Source of the DNA: an uncultured Microbacterium sp.
GTDB lineage: Bacteria > Actinomycetota > Actinomycetes > Actinomycetales > Microbacteriaceae
Direction: 5' to 3'
DNA: 7,525 nt
Assembly: GCA_937988695.1 (NCBI GenBank)
Contig: CALKHM010000196.1
Coordinates: 1 to 7,525 of the forward strand
Position 1 is the first letter of the stretch, and every line of letters begins with the position of its first letter. The notes under the pieces are model-generated. The model ran no database searches. It saw only the letters and a program-made list of their open reading frames with translations, and was not told the origin of the DNA. Positions 1 to 5,750 of this stretch are shown here, piece by piece. Both the position numbers and the translations under genes were made by a program.

Positions 1-90
1 GTCCTTCGGGACGGCCCCTTGCGGGCACTCGGTTCATAGCCGCCTCCACGACGGATACCCGTCGCGCTATGACGACGAAAGAGGCCCGCA

Positions 91-459
91 ATGCTCCGCA
101 CATCCATGAACCTGAGCGCACGAGGCTACGGCTGGTTCCAGCACGCGCCCACGAATCTGCTGCTCGGCGCGATCCGCTACCGCCGCCGAGGCTTGAAGTG
201 GGGCATCCCCGCCATGCTGATCCTGGGCGGCGGCTACTACTTCGCCACGGCGATCTGCTACACGATCATCGACCGTGGCGGCCCTGGCTGGCTCTACCTG
301 CTGGTCCTGCTGTTCGCGTGGAACGCCCTCAAGTTCTTCTGGATCGGACCCGTCAGCCTCATCGTGCTTCTCACCGTCCGAGCACAGGAACGGCGTCAGC
401 GACGCGAGTCCAGGCACGCCGCCGTGCTCCCCGAGGACTACGCCGAGAGACTGGCCTAA
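91..459 (+). CDS. small two-helix membrane protein, function unknown
   Basis: This 122-residue protein has a basic, aromatic N-terminus (about 1-36, with a Y-R-R-R-G-L-K stretch). Two hydrophobic segments follow, at about 37-60 and 67-97, joined by a short D-R-G-G-P-G-W loop, and the C-terminus is charged and arginine-rich. It should sit in the cytoplasmic membrane. The start at 91 is preceded by AAAGAGG (78-84) six bases upstream, a good Shine-Dalgarno; M6 has none. From memory, similar proteins in actinobacterial accessory regions are sometimes labelled 'sulfate permease', but at this size with two helices it cannot be a SulP-type transporter and that name should not be trusted. Its stop overlaps the stop of the convergent ABC-F gene, leaving no room for a terminator between them. 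Confidence 0.8.
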   Translation: MLRTSMNLSARGYGWFQHAPTNLLLGAIRYRRRGLKWGIPAMLILGGGYYFATAICYTIIDRGGPGWLYLLVLLFAWNALKFFWIGPVSLIVLLTVRAQERRQRRESRHAAVLPEDYAERLA

Positions 460-2252
460 TCAATCAGGTCAGAGAGTTCCAGCCAACGTTCTTCGAGTTC
501 GGCCGTCTCGTCCTCGACGGCGCGCAGGTTGTCCGCGAGCCTCTGTAGACCCTCGTAGTCGTTCTGGTCGTGGTCGGCCATGCGCTGGTGCAGGGTCTTC
601 ACCTCGGCGTGGAGCTTGTCGAGACGGCGTTCGATCGAGGCGACTTCCTTCTGCGCGGTGCGTCGTTCGGCACCGGAGAGTCCGGACGCGCCCGCACCCT
701 CGTCGCCGGCCGTCGGAGTGATCGGACTACTCGTGCGCGATGACGACTGCTCGCGCCGCAGCCGCAGGTACTCGTCCACCCCGCCGGGCAGGTGCCGCAA
801 GCGTCCATCAAGAATGGCGTACTGCTGGTCGGTGACCCGTTCCAGCATGTAGCGATCGTGAGACACGACGATCAGAGTTCCCGGCCACGAGTCCAGCAGG
901 TCCTCCATCGCGGCCAGCATGTCCGCGTCAACGTCGTTCGCAGGTTCATCGAGAGCGATGAGGTTAGGTTCGTTCAGCAGCAGGAGCAGGAGTTGTAGCC
1001 GCCGCTTCTGACCGCCCGACAGCTCGGCGACCCTCGTGGAGAGGTGCGGGCGGGCGAAGCCGAGGCGTTCCAGCAGTTGCGCCGGCGTGAGGTCTTTGCC
1101 GTCGATCGCGAACGTCGTCTGCGTGCGGGCCAGCACTTCGCGCACCCGGTCGCCGCCGATGTCCGCGAGCTGGGAGAAATGCTGGTCGAGCAGGCCGAGC
1201 CGCACCGTCTTGCCCGTCTTGATCCGGCCCGACGTGGGCTGCACGGTTCCGGCGATCAAACCGAGCAGCGTGGACTTGCCGCTCCCGTTCGCGCCGAGTA
1301 TCCCGGTCCGCTCGCCGGGGGCGAGCCGCCAGGTCACCTCGCGTAGCACGTCGCGGTCGCCGTAGCGCACGCCCGCGCCTTCCAGATCGACCACCTGCTT
1401 GCCCAGGCGGGCGACGGCGAGGCGTTGCAGCTCGATCGGGTTACGAACCGGGGGCACGTCCTCGATCAGTTGGTTGGCGGCGTCGATGCGGAACTTCGGC
1501 TTGGACGTGCGAGCCGGGGCTCCCCGGCGTAGCCACGCCAGCTCCTTACGCATGAGGTTCTGTCGTTTGGCCTCGGTGGCGGCGTTGATCCGGTCCCGTT
1601 CGACCCGTTGCAGCACGTAGGCCGCGTAGCCGCCCTCGAACGGCTCCACGGTCCCGTCGTGCACCTCCCACGTCTCGGTGCAGACCTCATCGAGGAACCA
1701 GCGGTCGTGGGTGACGACCAGCAGGCCGCCCGAGTTCTTGGCCCAGCGGTTCCGCAGGTGTCCGGCCAGCCAGGCGATGCCCTCGACGTCGAGATGGTTC
1801 GTCGGCTCATCTAAAGCAATGACATCCCACTCGCCGATCAGCAGCGCGGCCAGCGCGACCCGGCGACGCTGCCCGCCGCTCAGCTCGCCGATCCTCGCCT
1901 CCCACGGCAGATCGGCGACCAGCCCGCCGATCACGTCGCGGACCTTGGCGTCGCCGGCCCACTCGTGCTCCGGCCGGTCACCGACGATCGACCCGGCGAC
2001 CGTCGCAGCGGAGTCGAGGTCGTCAGACTGCGACAGCACCCCGAAGCGCACCCCGCCTCGCCGCGTCACACGGCCCGCCTGCGGCTCGATCAAGCCGCTG
2101 AGCATCCCCAGCAGGCTCGACTTGCCGTCACCGTTGCGACCCACGATCCCGACGCGATCGCCTTCCTCGACGCCGACCGTCACCGAGTCGAACACCACTC
2201 GCGTCGGATACTCCAAGTGCAGGGCTTCCCCCACCACCAATGGCGCAGCCAC
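456..2252 (-). CDS. complete ABC-F ATPase (Uup-like), element-borne homologue
   Basis: Read from GTG 2252 this is a 598-residue soluble twin-ATPase without membrane segments. ABC-F proteins of this layout act on the ribosome or in DNA metabolism rather than in transport. Domain 1: Walker A G38-S46, LSGGQ 124-128, Walker B with catalytic E149, H-loop H182. A basic linker spans about 219-260. Domain 2: Walker A G320-T328, LSGGQ 411-415, Walker B with E436, H465. Residues about 525-598 form a charged coiled coil like the Uup C-terminal domain. All catalytic residues are present; the usual DEPTND is DEPAND in domain 2. Start: GTG 2252 matches the N-terminus of the resident homologue and overlaps that gene's stop. 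An in-frame ATG at 2339 with GAGGGG five bases upstream would add 29 cysteine-rich residues. A TTA codon encodes L147. Antibiotic resistance is possible but not shown; the linker looks more Uup-like than like a known resistance protein. Confidence 0.88.
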   Translation of the reverse strand: MAAPLVVGEALHLEYPTRVVFDSVTVGVEEGDRVGIVGRNGDGKSSLLGMLSGLIEPQAGRVTRRGGVRFGVLSQSDDLDSAATVAGSIVGDRPEHEWAGDAKVRDVIGGLVADLPWEARIGELSGGQRRRVALAALLIGEWDVIALDEPTNHLDVEGIAWLAGHLRNRWAKNSGGLLVVTHDRWFLDEVCTETWEVHDGTVEPFEGGYAAYVLQRVERDRINAATEAKRQNLMRKELAWLRRGAPARTSKPKFRIDAANQLIEDVPPVRNPIELQRLAVARLGKQVVDLEGAGVRYGDRDVLREVTWRLAPGERTGILGANGSGKSTLLGLIAGTVQPTSGRIKTGKTVRLGLLDQHFSQLADIGGDRVREVLARTQTTFAIDGKDLTPAQLLERLGFARPHLSTRVAELSGGQKRRLQLLLLLLNEPNLIALDEPANDVDADMLAAMEDLLDSWPGTLIVVSHDRYMLERVTDQQYAILDGRLRHLPGGVDEYLRLRREQSSSRTSSPITPTAGDEGAGASGLSGAERRTAQKEVASIERRLDKLHAEVKTLHQRMADHDQNDYEGLQRLADNLRAVEDETAELEERWLELSDLID

Positions 2253-2254
2253 TA
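2250..2254 (-). promoter_or_regulatory. TAGTG stop-start overlap between the two ABC-F frames
   Basis: The truncated resident frame ends with TAG at 2254-2252, and the G at 2252 is also the first base of the GTG proposed as start of the intact ABC-F gene. Such overlaps commonly couple translation by re-initiation. Upstream of this GTG the best Shine-Dalgarno is GGAAGG about 13 bases away, which is poor, so coupling would explain how it is translated. The evidence depends on this GTG being the true start. Confidence 0.5.
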
Positions 2255-3736
2255 CCGCGCACCGGCCTTCCGCGAAGTCCGGCCAGGATGCCTCGGCCGC
2301 GCGACACGATGCGCGGCACGGGCGCGGCAAGCACCCCATGACCGCCCCTCGGAGCGGTAGAATGAAGGTGTCCGAACCACATACGGTTCCTGAGTGTTCG
2401 GCTCGTCGAGGATCAGCACGTTCGGCTGGCTGAGCAGAACCAGCAGCAGTTGCAGCCGGCGCTTCTGCCCGCCGGAGAGGTCCTTCACCGGGGTGGACAG
2501 CTGCGCGCTGGAGAAGCCCATCCGCTCCAGCAGCTGGCCGGGGGTGAGCTCGGCGGCCTTCGAGCCGGTGCCAAAGGTGTAGGTCGTGCGCAGCTTGTCG
2601 AGCACGACACGCACCGGCTTGTCGAGATGCTCGGTGAGCTCGTCCATCCGCTGCGAGAGCGCGGCGACCTGCACGGTCTTGCCGCGTTTGACCCGGCCAC
2701 CGGTGGGCGCGACGGTGCCCTCGACCAGTCCCAGCAGCGTGGACTTGCCCGCACCGTTCACACCGAGGATGCCGGTGCGCTCGCCGGGCGCGATCCGCCA
2801 CTGCACGCCGTGCAGCACCTCACGGGCGACGCCGGTGTCGGGATCGGGAAAGGCGACGGATGCCTCGAGCAGATCGACGACGTCCTTGCCGAGCCGTGCG
2901 GTCGCCAACGCCTGCAGCGCCACGGAGTCGCGCAGCGGCGGCACGTCGGCGATCAGGGCGTTGGCGGCGTCGATGCGGAACTTCGGCTTCGAGGTGCGTG
3001 CGGGGGCACCCCGGCGCAGCCACGCGAGCTCGCGACGCGCGAGGTTCTGCCGGCGCGCCTCGATCGCCGCTGCCTGCCGGTCGCGCTCGACGCGCTGCAG
3101 GATGTACGCGGCATACCCGCCCTCGAACGGCTCGACGATGCCGTCGTGCACCTCCCAGGTGTCCGTGCACACCTCGTCGAGGAACCACCGGTCGTGCGTG
3201 ACGACCAGCAGTGCGCCGGCGCGGTCGGTCCACCGCGCCCTCACGTGCCGTGCAAGCCAGGAGATCGCCTCGACGTCGAGATGGTTGGTGGGCTCGTCCA
3301 GAGCGATGACGTCGAGGTCCTGCGTGAGCAGTGCGGCCAGGGCCACGCGACGCCGCTGTCCGCCCGACAGCATCCCGATGCGCCCGTCCCAGGGCAGATC
3401 GGCGACGAGCCCGGCGATGATGTCGCGGACGCGTGCGTCACCCGCCCACTCGTGCTGCGCAACGTCGCCGACGATCGCGTGGCTCACGGTCTCGTCGTCG
3501 TCGAGGGAGTCGTGCTGCTCGAGCACGCCGATGCGCACCCCGCCGCGCACCGTGACGCGACCGCCGTCGGGGGCGACGCGACCGGTGAGCATGCCGATCA
3601 GGCTCGACTTGCCATCGCCGTTGCGGCCGACGATGCCGATGCGGTCGCCCTCGTCGACGCCGAGGCTCACCGCGTCGAACACGACACGGGTGGGGTACTC
3701 CAGGTGCAGGGACTCCGCCCCGAGAAGATGTGCCAT
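2252..3736 (-). CDS. resident ABC-F ATPase, 3'-truncated with foreign tail
   Basis: The first 446-447 residues are a normal Uup-like ABC-F protein: Walker A G37-S45, LSGGQ 123-127, Walker B with E148, H181, a basic linker about 219-260, Walker A G325-T333, LSGGQ 420-424 and Walker B with E445. At codon 447 the expected DEPTND becomes DEPN, and an unrelated, arginine-rich tail of 47 residues runs to TAG at 2254-2252. The second D-loop, second H-loop, last part of domain 2 and the C-terminal coiled coil are missing, so the two-site ATPase is very probably dead and this is a pseudogene in function. The 5' end is intact: ATG 3736 with GGGAAGG just upstream. The stop overlaps the GTG of the following complete ABC-F gene, so ribosomes finishing this frame are placed on that start. 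Base use matches the resident genes to the right. Confidence 0.85.
   Translation of the reverse strand: MAHLLGAESLHLEYPTRVVFDAVSLGVDEGDRIGIVGRNGDGKSSLIGMLTGRVAPDGGRVTVRGGVRIGVLEQHDSLDDDETVSHAIVGDVAQHEWAGDARVRDIIAGLVADLPWDGRIGMLSGGQRRRVALAALLTQDLDVIALDEPTNHLDVEAISWLARHVRARWTDRAGALLVVTHDRWFLDEVCTDTWEVHDGIVEPFEGGYAAYILQRVERDRQAAAIEARRQNLARRELAWLRRGAPARTSKPKFRIDAANALIADVPPLRDSVALQALATARLGKDVVDLLEASVAFPDPDTGVAREVLHGVQWRIAPGERTGILGVNGAGKSTLLGLVEGTVAPTGGRVKRGKTVQVAALSQRMDELTEHLDKPVRVVLDKLRTTYTFGTGSKAAELTPGQLLERMGFSSAQLSTPVKDLSGGQKRRLQLLLVLLSQPNVLILDEPNTQEPYVVRTPSFYRSEGRSWGACRARAAHRVARPRHPGRTSRKAGAR
2341..2358 (-). promoter_or_regulatory. hairpin masking a Shine-Dalgarno sequence
   Basis: On the minus strand these 18 bases fold as a 7-bp stem (ACCGCTC with GGGCGGT, one G-U pair) around a CGAG loop. 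The sequence GAGGGG (2350-2345), the best Shine-Dalgarno near this gene, spans the loop and 3' arm and lies five bases before the in-frame ATG at 2339. In mRNA the site would be partly hidden unless ribosomes translating the truncated upstream frame open the stem. The fold is read by eye and its function is inferred. There is no T-run, so it is not an ordinary terminator. Confidence 0.35.
2374..2389. repeat. GAACC-N6-GGTTC inverted repeat next to the junction
   Basis: A perfect 5-bp inverted repeat with a 6-bp spacer (ACATAC on the plus strand) lies 7-10 bases inside the break in the resident ABC-F gene. Short inverted arms around a 6-8 bp spacer are the layout of tyrosine-recombinase core sites, and inverted arms also occur in serine-integrase sites. 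The site is on the element side, so it could be part of an attP half. A 5-bp repeat can arise by chance. Confidence 0.35.
2396..2400. other. insertion or recombination junction in resident ABC-F gene
   Basis: On the minus strand the resident gene reads CTCGACGAGCCGAAC and then leaves the family consensus. Relatives continue DEPTND, normally written CCG-ACC-AAC-GAC, so shared sequence ends at about CCGA. The exact crossover is uncertain by a few bases because an identical core can belong to either side. No target duplication can be judged, since only one end is in the window. Confidence 0.7.
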
Positions 3737-3823
3737 AGCCTTCCCAGGCTAGGCCACCGGCCTGAGCGCGTTCCGCAGGCGATGGCGGTCCGCCCGGGGT
3801 CCTGGCAAACGTCGTCCGCCGCG

Positions 3824-3991
3824 TCAGTCGTCGCCTTCGCGGCGGGTGCCGCCGCAGCGCCAGCAGGCCGCTCCCGGTGGGCCCTCGATCATCGCGCCGC
3901 ACTGCGCGCACAGGGCCGGCAGCCAGCACGCGGCGTCGCCCCCCGCATCCTCGAGCGACTCGAGCCGGGGCACCTCGTCGTCATCGGCCAT
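3824..3991 (-). CDS. small zinc-ribbon protein, function unknown
   Basis: This 55-residue acidic protein has two CxxC knuckles, C28-x2-C31 and C43-x2-C46, separated by 11 residues, the form of a small structural zinc ribbon. The N-terminal half is acidic and without motifs. Starts at ATG 3991 (MADDDEV) and ATG 4012 (seven residues longer) are both in frame, and neither has a clear Shine-Dalgarno; the shorter is chosen because the longer approaches the divergent gene's promoter. A still longer frame from 4054 would overlap the divergent start and is unlikely. The gene lies 87 bases upstream of the resident ABC-F gene on the same strand and could share its transcript. Role unknown; protein or nucleic-acid contact is possible for such ribbons. 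Confidence 0.6.
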   Translation of the reverse strand: MADDDEVPRLESLEDAGGDAACWLPALCAQCGAMIEGPPGAACWRCGGTRREGDD

Positions 3992-4040
3992 GTCATCATC
4001 ATGCCGCGTCATCTCGAGCCGGGACTCGCATCGCGGCTGG

Positions 4041-4046
4041 TACGTT
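4041..4046 (+). promoter_or_regulatory. candidate -10 for a leaderless transcript
   Basis: TACGTT ends six bases before the ATG at 4053, the spacing expected for a leaderless mRNA, which is common in actinobacteria. The gene has no convincing Shine-Dalgarno, which fits. No good -35 hexamer is visible, so this is weak. Confidence 0.25.
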
Positions 4047-4052
4047 CGGGCC

Positions 4053-4673
4053 ATGACCCATGTCGTCGCCCATCCGCATGTTCTCTATGTGGGCACGCCG
4101 GCCTTCCTCGTGGGGTCGGTCAACGCCGACGGCTCGCCGAATCTGGCCGCGGCGTCGTCGTCCTGGGCGCTGGGATCCATGCTGTGCCTGGGCATCGAGG
4201 CGGATGGGCAGACGGCGCAGAACATGGCGGACCGTCCGGGGATCACGGTCAACTACCCCTCGGCGCCGCTGTGGTCCGCGCTGGTGCGCTTGTCGCGGCT
4301 GACCGGCCGGGACCCCGTCCCCGAGGCCAAGGCCGATCGCTACACCTACGAGCCCGACAAGTTCGGCGCAGCGCGGCTGACCCCGCAGGCGTCCGAGCTC
4401 GTCGACGCGCCGCGCGTGCAGGAATGCGCCCTGCAGTTCGAGGCCGTGGTGCGCCGGATGACGCCGGGCCTGGACGAGTCGTACTTCATGGTCGAGGCCG
4501 AGGTCGTCCGCGTGCACGCCGATCCCGCGATCGTGCAGGACGGCACCGGCGAGATCGACCCCCGTCGGTGGCATCCGCTGATCTATGCATTCCGGCACTT
4601 CTTCGACCGCGGCGACGAGGCGGGCTGGCTGCCGTCGAGCAGGATCGCTTCGCACCCGCCGGTCATCGACTGA
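4053..4673 (+). CDS. flavin reductase-like FMN-binding protein
   Basis: This 206-residue protein resembles the flavin reductase / DIM6-NTAB split-barrel family, which binds FMN and serves as flavin reductase or flavoprotein partner. The mark is the N-terminal block at about residues 11-50: Y-V-G-T-P-A-F-L-V, then N-A-D-G-S-P-N-L-A, then S-S-S-W-A-L-G and C-L-G-I-E, followed by Q-T-A-Q-N-M and I-T-V-N-Y, the usual pattern of a first strand, hairpin and flavin-contact segment. There is no signal peptide and no membrane segment. ATG 4053 is the first start that keeps this block whole; upstream sequence in the frame is low-complexity and overlaps the divergent zinc-ribbon gene. The substrate is not evident. 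It stands alone, divergent from the zinc-ribbon gene and convergent with the MarR gene about 510 bases away, so no pathway link is shown. Confidence 0.82.
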   Translation: MTHVVAHPHVLYVGTPAFLVGSVNADGSPNLAAASSSWALGSMLCLGIEADGQTAQNMADRPGITVNYPSAPLWSALVRLSRLTGRDPVPEAKADRYTYEPDKFGAARLTPQASELVDAPRVQECALQFEAVVRRMTPGLDESYFMVEAEVVRVHADPAIVQDGTGEIDPRRWHPLIYAFRHFFDRGDEAGWLPSSRIASHPPVID

Positions 4674-4760
4674 GTCCCGCACGGCCGGCGACCCCGGGCG
4701 TGTGCCGCGAATCCGTGCTGTCCCCGTGCCCGGCCGCGCGCTGTGCTCGATCCGCTACCC

Positions 4761-4840
4761 TCGTGGCCCGACCCCGCTGCCCCGTGCCCGACCCCGCTGC
4801 CCCGTGCCCGACCCCGCTGCCCCCGTGCCCGACCCCGCGC
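4761..4840. repeat. tandem repeat of a 20-nt unit, four copies
   Basis: The unit CCCGTGCCCGACCCCGCTGC occurs exactly twice back to back (4781-4820), with a degenerate copy before it (4761-4780) and one after it shifted by an extra C (4821-4840). A further partial match, CCCGTGCCCG, is seen near 4724. The unit is C-rich, is not a multiple of three, and shows no dyad symmetry. Confidence 0.85.
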
Positions 4841-4919
4841 CTGATGCGGCAGCATCCTGCTCATGCGCCAGATTTCTCCGCGGAGCTGCACTTTCCCGCT
4901 GATGCGCCAGAGTTTCCCT

Positions 4920-5045
4920 GCAGCATCAGAGGAACAGTGCAGCATCAGAGGAACAGTGCAGGGCCAGGGGGAGAGTGCAGCGCTAGAGGAACAGTGCAGC
5001 ATCAGAGGAACAGTGCAGCGCCAGGGGGAGATGCAGCGCTAGAGG
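4920..5045. repeat. 19-nt repeat array, about 6.5 copies
   Basis: The unit GCAGCATCAGAGGAACAGT starts at 4920, 4939, 4958, 4977, 4996 and 5015 (this copy one base shorter), with a partial copy at 5033. Copies at 4920, 4939 and 4996 are identical; the others vary mainly at the CATCA and AACA positions (for example CGCTA, GGCCA, GGAGA). A diverged inverted copy lies at 4890-4908, so CTGATGC and GCATCAG can pair into a hairpin between it and the first direct copy. There are no spacers as in CRISPR; the units abut directly. Confidence 0.88.
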
Positions 5046-5075
5046 GCGGCCTCGGCTTCGGCGTCCGGTACGAGG

Positions 5076-5091
5076 CAGGCGGGGTCGCCTG
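5076..5091. terminator. possible terminator hairpin without T-run
   Basis: CAGGCG-GGGT-CGCCTG is a perfect 6-bp stem with a 4-base loop, about 90 bases past the end of the MarR gene on its strand and about 400 bases past the flavin-reductase-like gene. T-less hairpins are often proposed as terminators in actinobacteria, but in GC-rich DNA such stems are common by chance. Confidence 0.25.
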
Positions 5092-5182
5092 TGGGTGGGG
5101 AACGTCCGGCTCCCCGCCGCGCCGCCATCTGCCGCCACGCCGGGCTCGGGAGCAGCTGGCGTGATCCGCAGACATCGACTGA

Positions 5183-5680
5183 TCAGGTGTCGAAGCCGAG
5201 GCTGAGCTTGCGCAGCAGGGCCGCCAGCCGTTCGCGGTCGGTGCGCGACAACCGGGACAGCAGCACCGCCTCCGCATCGACCAGACGCGTGATGGCGGCA
5301 TCCACCCGGATCTTCCCGTCGTGCGTGAGCACCACCAGGATGCTGCGGCCGTCGCCGGGATCGGCCTCGCGATGCACGAGCCGGCGGCCGACCAGGCGGT
5401 CGATGCGGTTGGTCATCGTGCCCGACGACACGAGCGTCTGCTGCAGCAGCTGCTTGGGCGTGAGCTGGAACGGCTCGCCCGCCCGCCGCAGCGCCGAGAG
5501 CACATCCCATTCCCACGGCTCGAGCTCGCTGCGCCGGAACGCATCGCGTCGCGCGCGGTCGAGGTGACGCGAGAGCCGATCGACACGGGAGAGCACCTCT
5601 AGAGGCGAGAAGTCGAGATCGGGCCGCTGCCGGTCCCATGCCTCGACGATCCTGTCGACCTCGTCGCTCAACTGCGCCAT
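5183..5680 (-). CDS. MarR-family transcriptional regulator
   Basis: This 165-residue protein is predicted to be a dimeric winged-helix DNA-binding regulator. The N-terminal helices (about 1-50) suit dimerisation. The helix-turn-helix is at about 73-102 (L-T-P-K-Q-L then V-S-S-G-T-M-T-N-R-I-D-R-L), and the wing at about 105-118 carries the MarR-typical D-x-G-D-G-R-S pattern. A C-terminal helical part completes the dimer region; length is usual for the family. Start ATG 5680 has GGGGAAG nine bases upstream. The gene diverges from tRNA-Gln, with 70 bases between them. The ligand and targets cannot be told from sequence; the nearest gene it could control besides itself is the tRNA-glmU unit. Confidence 0.9.
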   Translation of the reverse strand: MAQLSDEVDRIVEAWDRQRPDLDFSPLEVLSRVDRLSRHLDRARRDAFRRSELEPWEWDVLSALRRAGEPFQLTPKQLLQQTLVSSGTMTNRIDRLVGRRLVHREADPGDGRSILVVLTHDGKIRVDAAITRLVDAEAVLLSRLSRTDRERLAALLRKLSLGFDT

Positions 5681-5712
5681 TGCTCCATTCTTCCCCAGCC
5701 GGAGCGGGGGCG

Positions 5713-5729
5713 CAGATCTGGCAGACTTG
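5713..5729. promoter_or_regulatory. possible operator: CAGATCTG palindrome with a near-repeat
   Basis: A perfect 8-bp palindrome (CAGATCTG, 5713-5720) is followed after one base by the similar CAGACTTG (5722-5729), in the 70-base gap between the divergent MarR gene and the tRNA. The place suits a MarR autoregulatory site or the tRNA promoter. Only position and symmetry support this. Confidence 0.2.
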
Positions 5730-5750
5730 TTCCGGCCGCGGGTGCGGCGG

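Larger units (their letters stand above)
1..2398. mobile_element. putative end of an integrated element or foreign segment
   Basis: Everything left of the break in the resident ABC-F gene appears to be inserted DNA; its far end lies outside the window. Seen: the resident reading frame is colinear with its intact homologue up to the second Walker B motif and then becomes unrelated sequence. The DNA to the left carries a small membrane protein of a type I associate with actinobacterial conjugative elements, plus a second ABC-F gene with more AT-ending codons than the resident one. No integrase, transposase, relaxase or terminal repeat is visible here, so the element class is unknown. A deletion or rearrangement joining two chromosomal loci would look the same at this single junction. 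Confidence 0.45.
4674..5182. other. convergent intergenic region with repeats, no gene
   Basis: This stretch of about 509 bases lies between the ends of the flavin-reductase-like gene and the MarR gene. Frames crossing it translate into low-complexity Pro/Arg/Ala-rich sequence with no motif or plausible start, so I call no gene. It holds a 20-nt tandem repeat, a 19-nt repeat array and a short hairpin, listed separately. Its position at the meeting point of two transcripts suits repeats that end or stabilise mRNA. Confidence 0.7.

Noticed and set aside
1..39. Open frame ending in TAG at 37-39, a possible tail of an upstream gene
   Set aside because: Only 12 residues are visible and the other two forward frames are also open here, so no support for a gene.
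456..2252. Calling the ABC-F gene a known antibiotic-resistance determinant
   Set aside because: The linker and C-terminal coiled coil resemble Uup-type housekeeping proteins, and I recognise no specific resistance family.
456..2801. Reading the element ABC-F gene as a 781-residue protein from the far upstream end of its open frame
   Set aside because: The extra N-terminus overlaps the resident gene out of frame and has no homology to the family; the homologue starts near residue 1 as set at 2252.
4920..5045. CRISPR array
   Set aside because: Units are 19 nt and abut with no spacers; no cas genes nearby.
2450..5164. Very long plus-strand open frame over the ABC-F, zinc-ribbon and flavin genes
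   Set aside because: It is antisense to clearly recognisable genes for most of its length, has a low-complexity translation with no motif, and reflects high GC with few stops.
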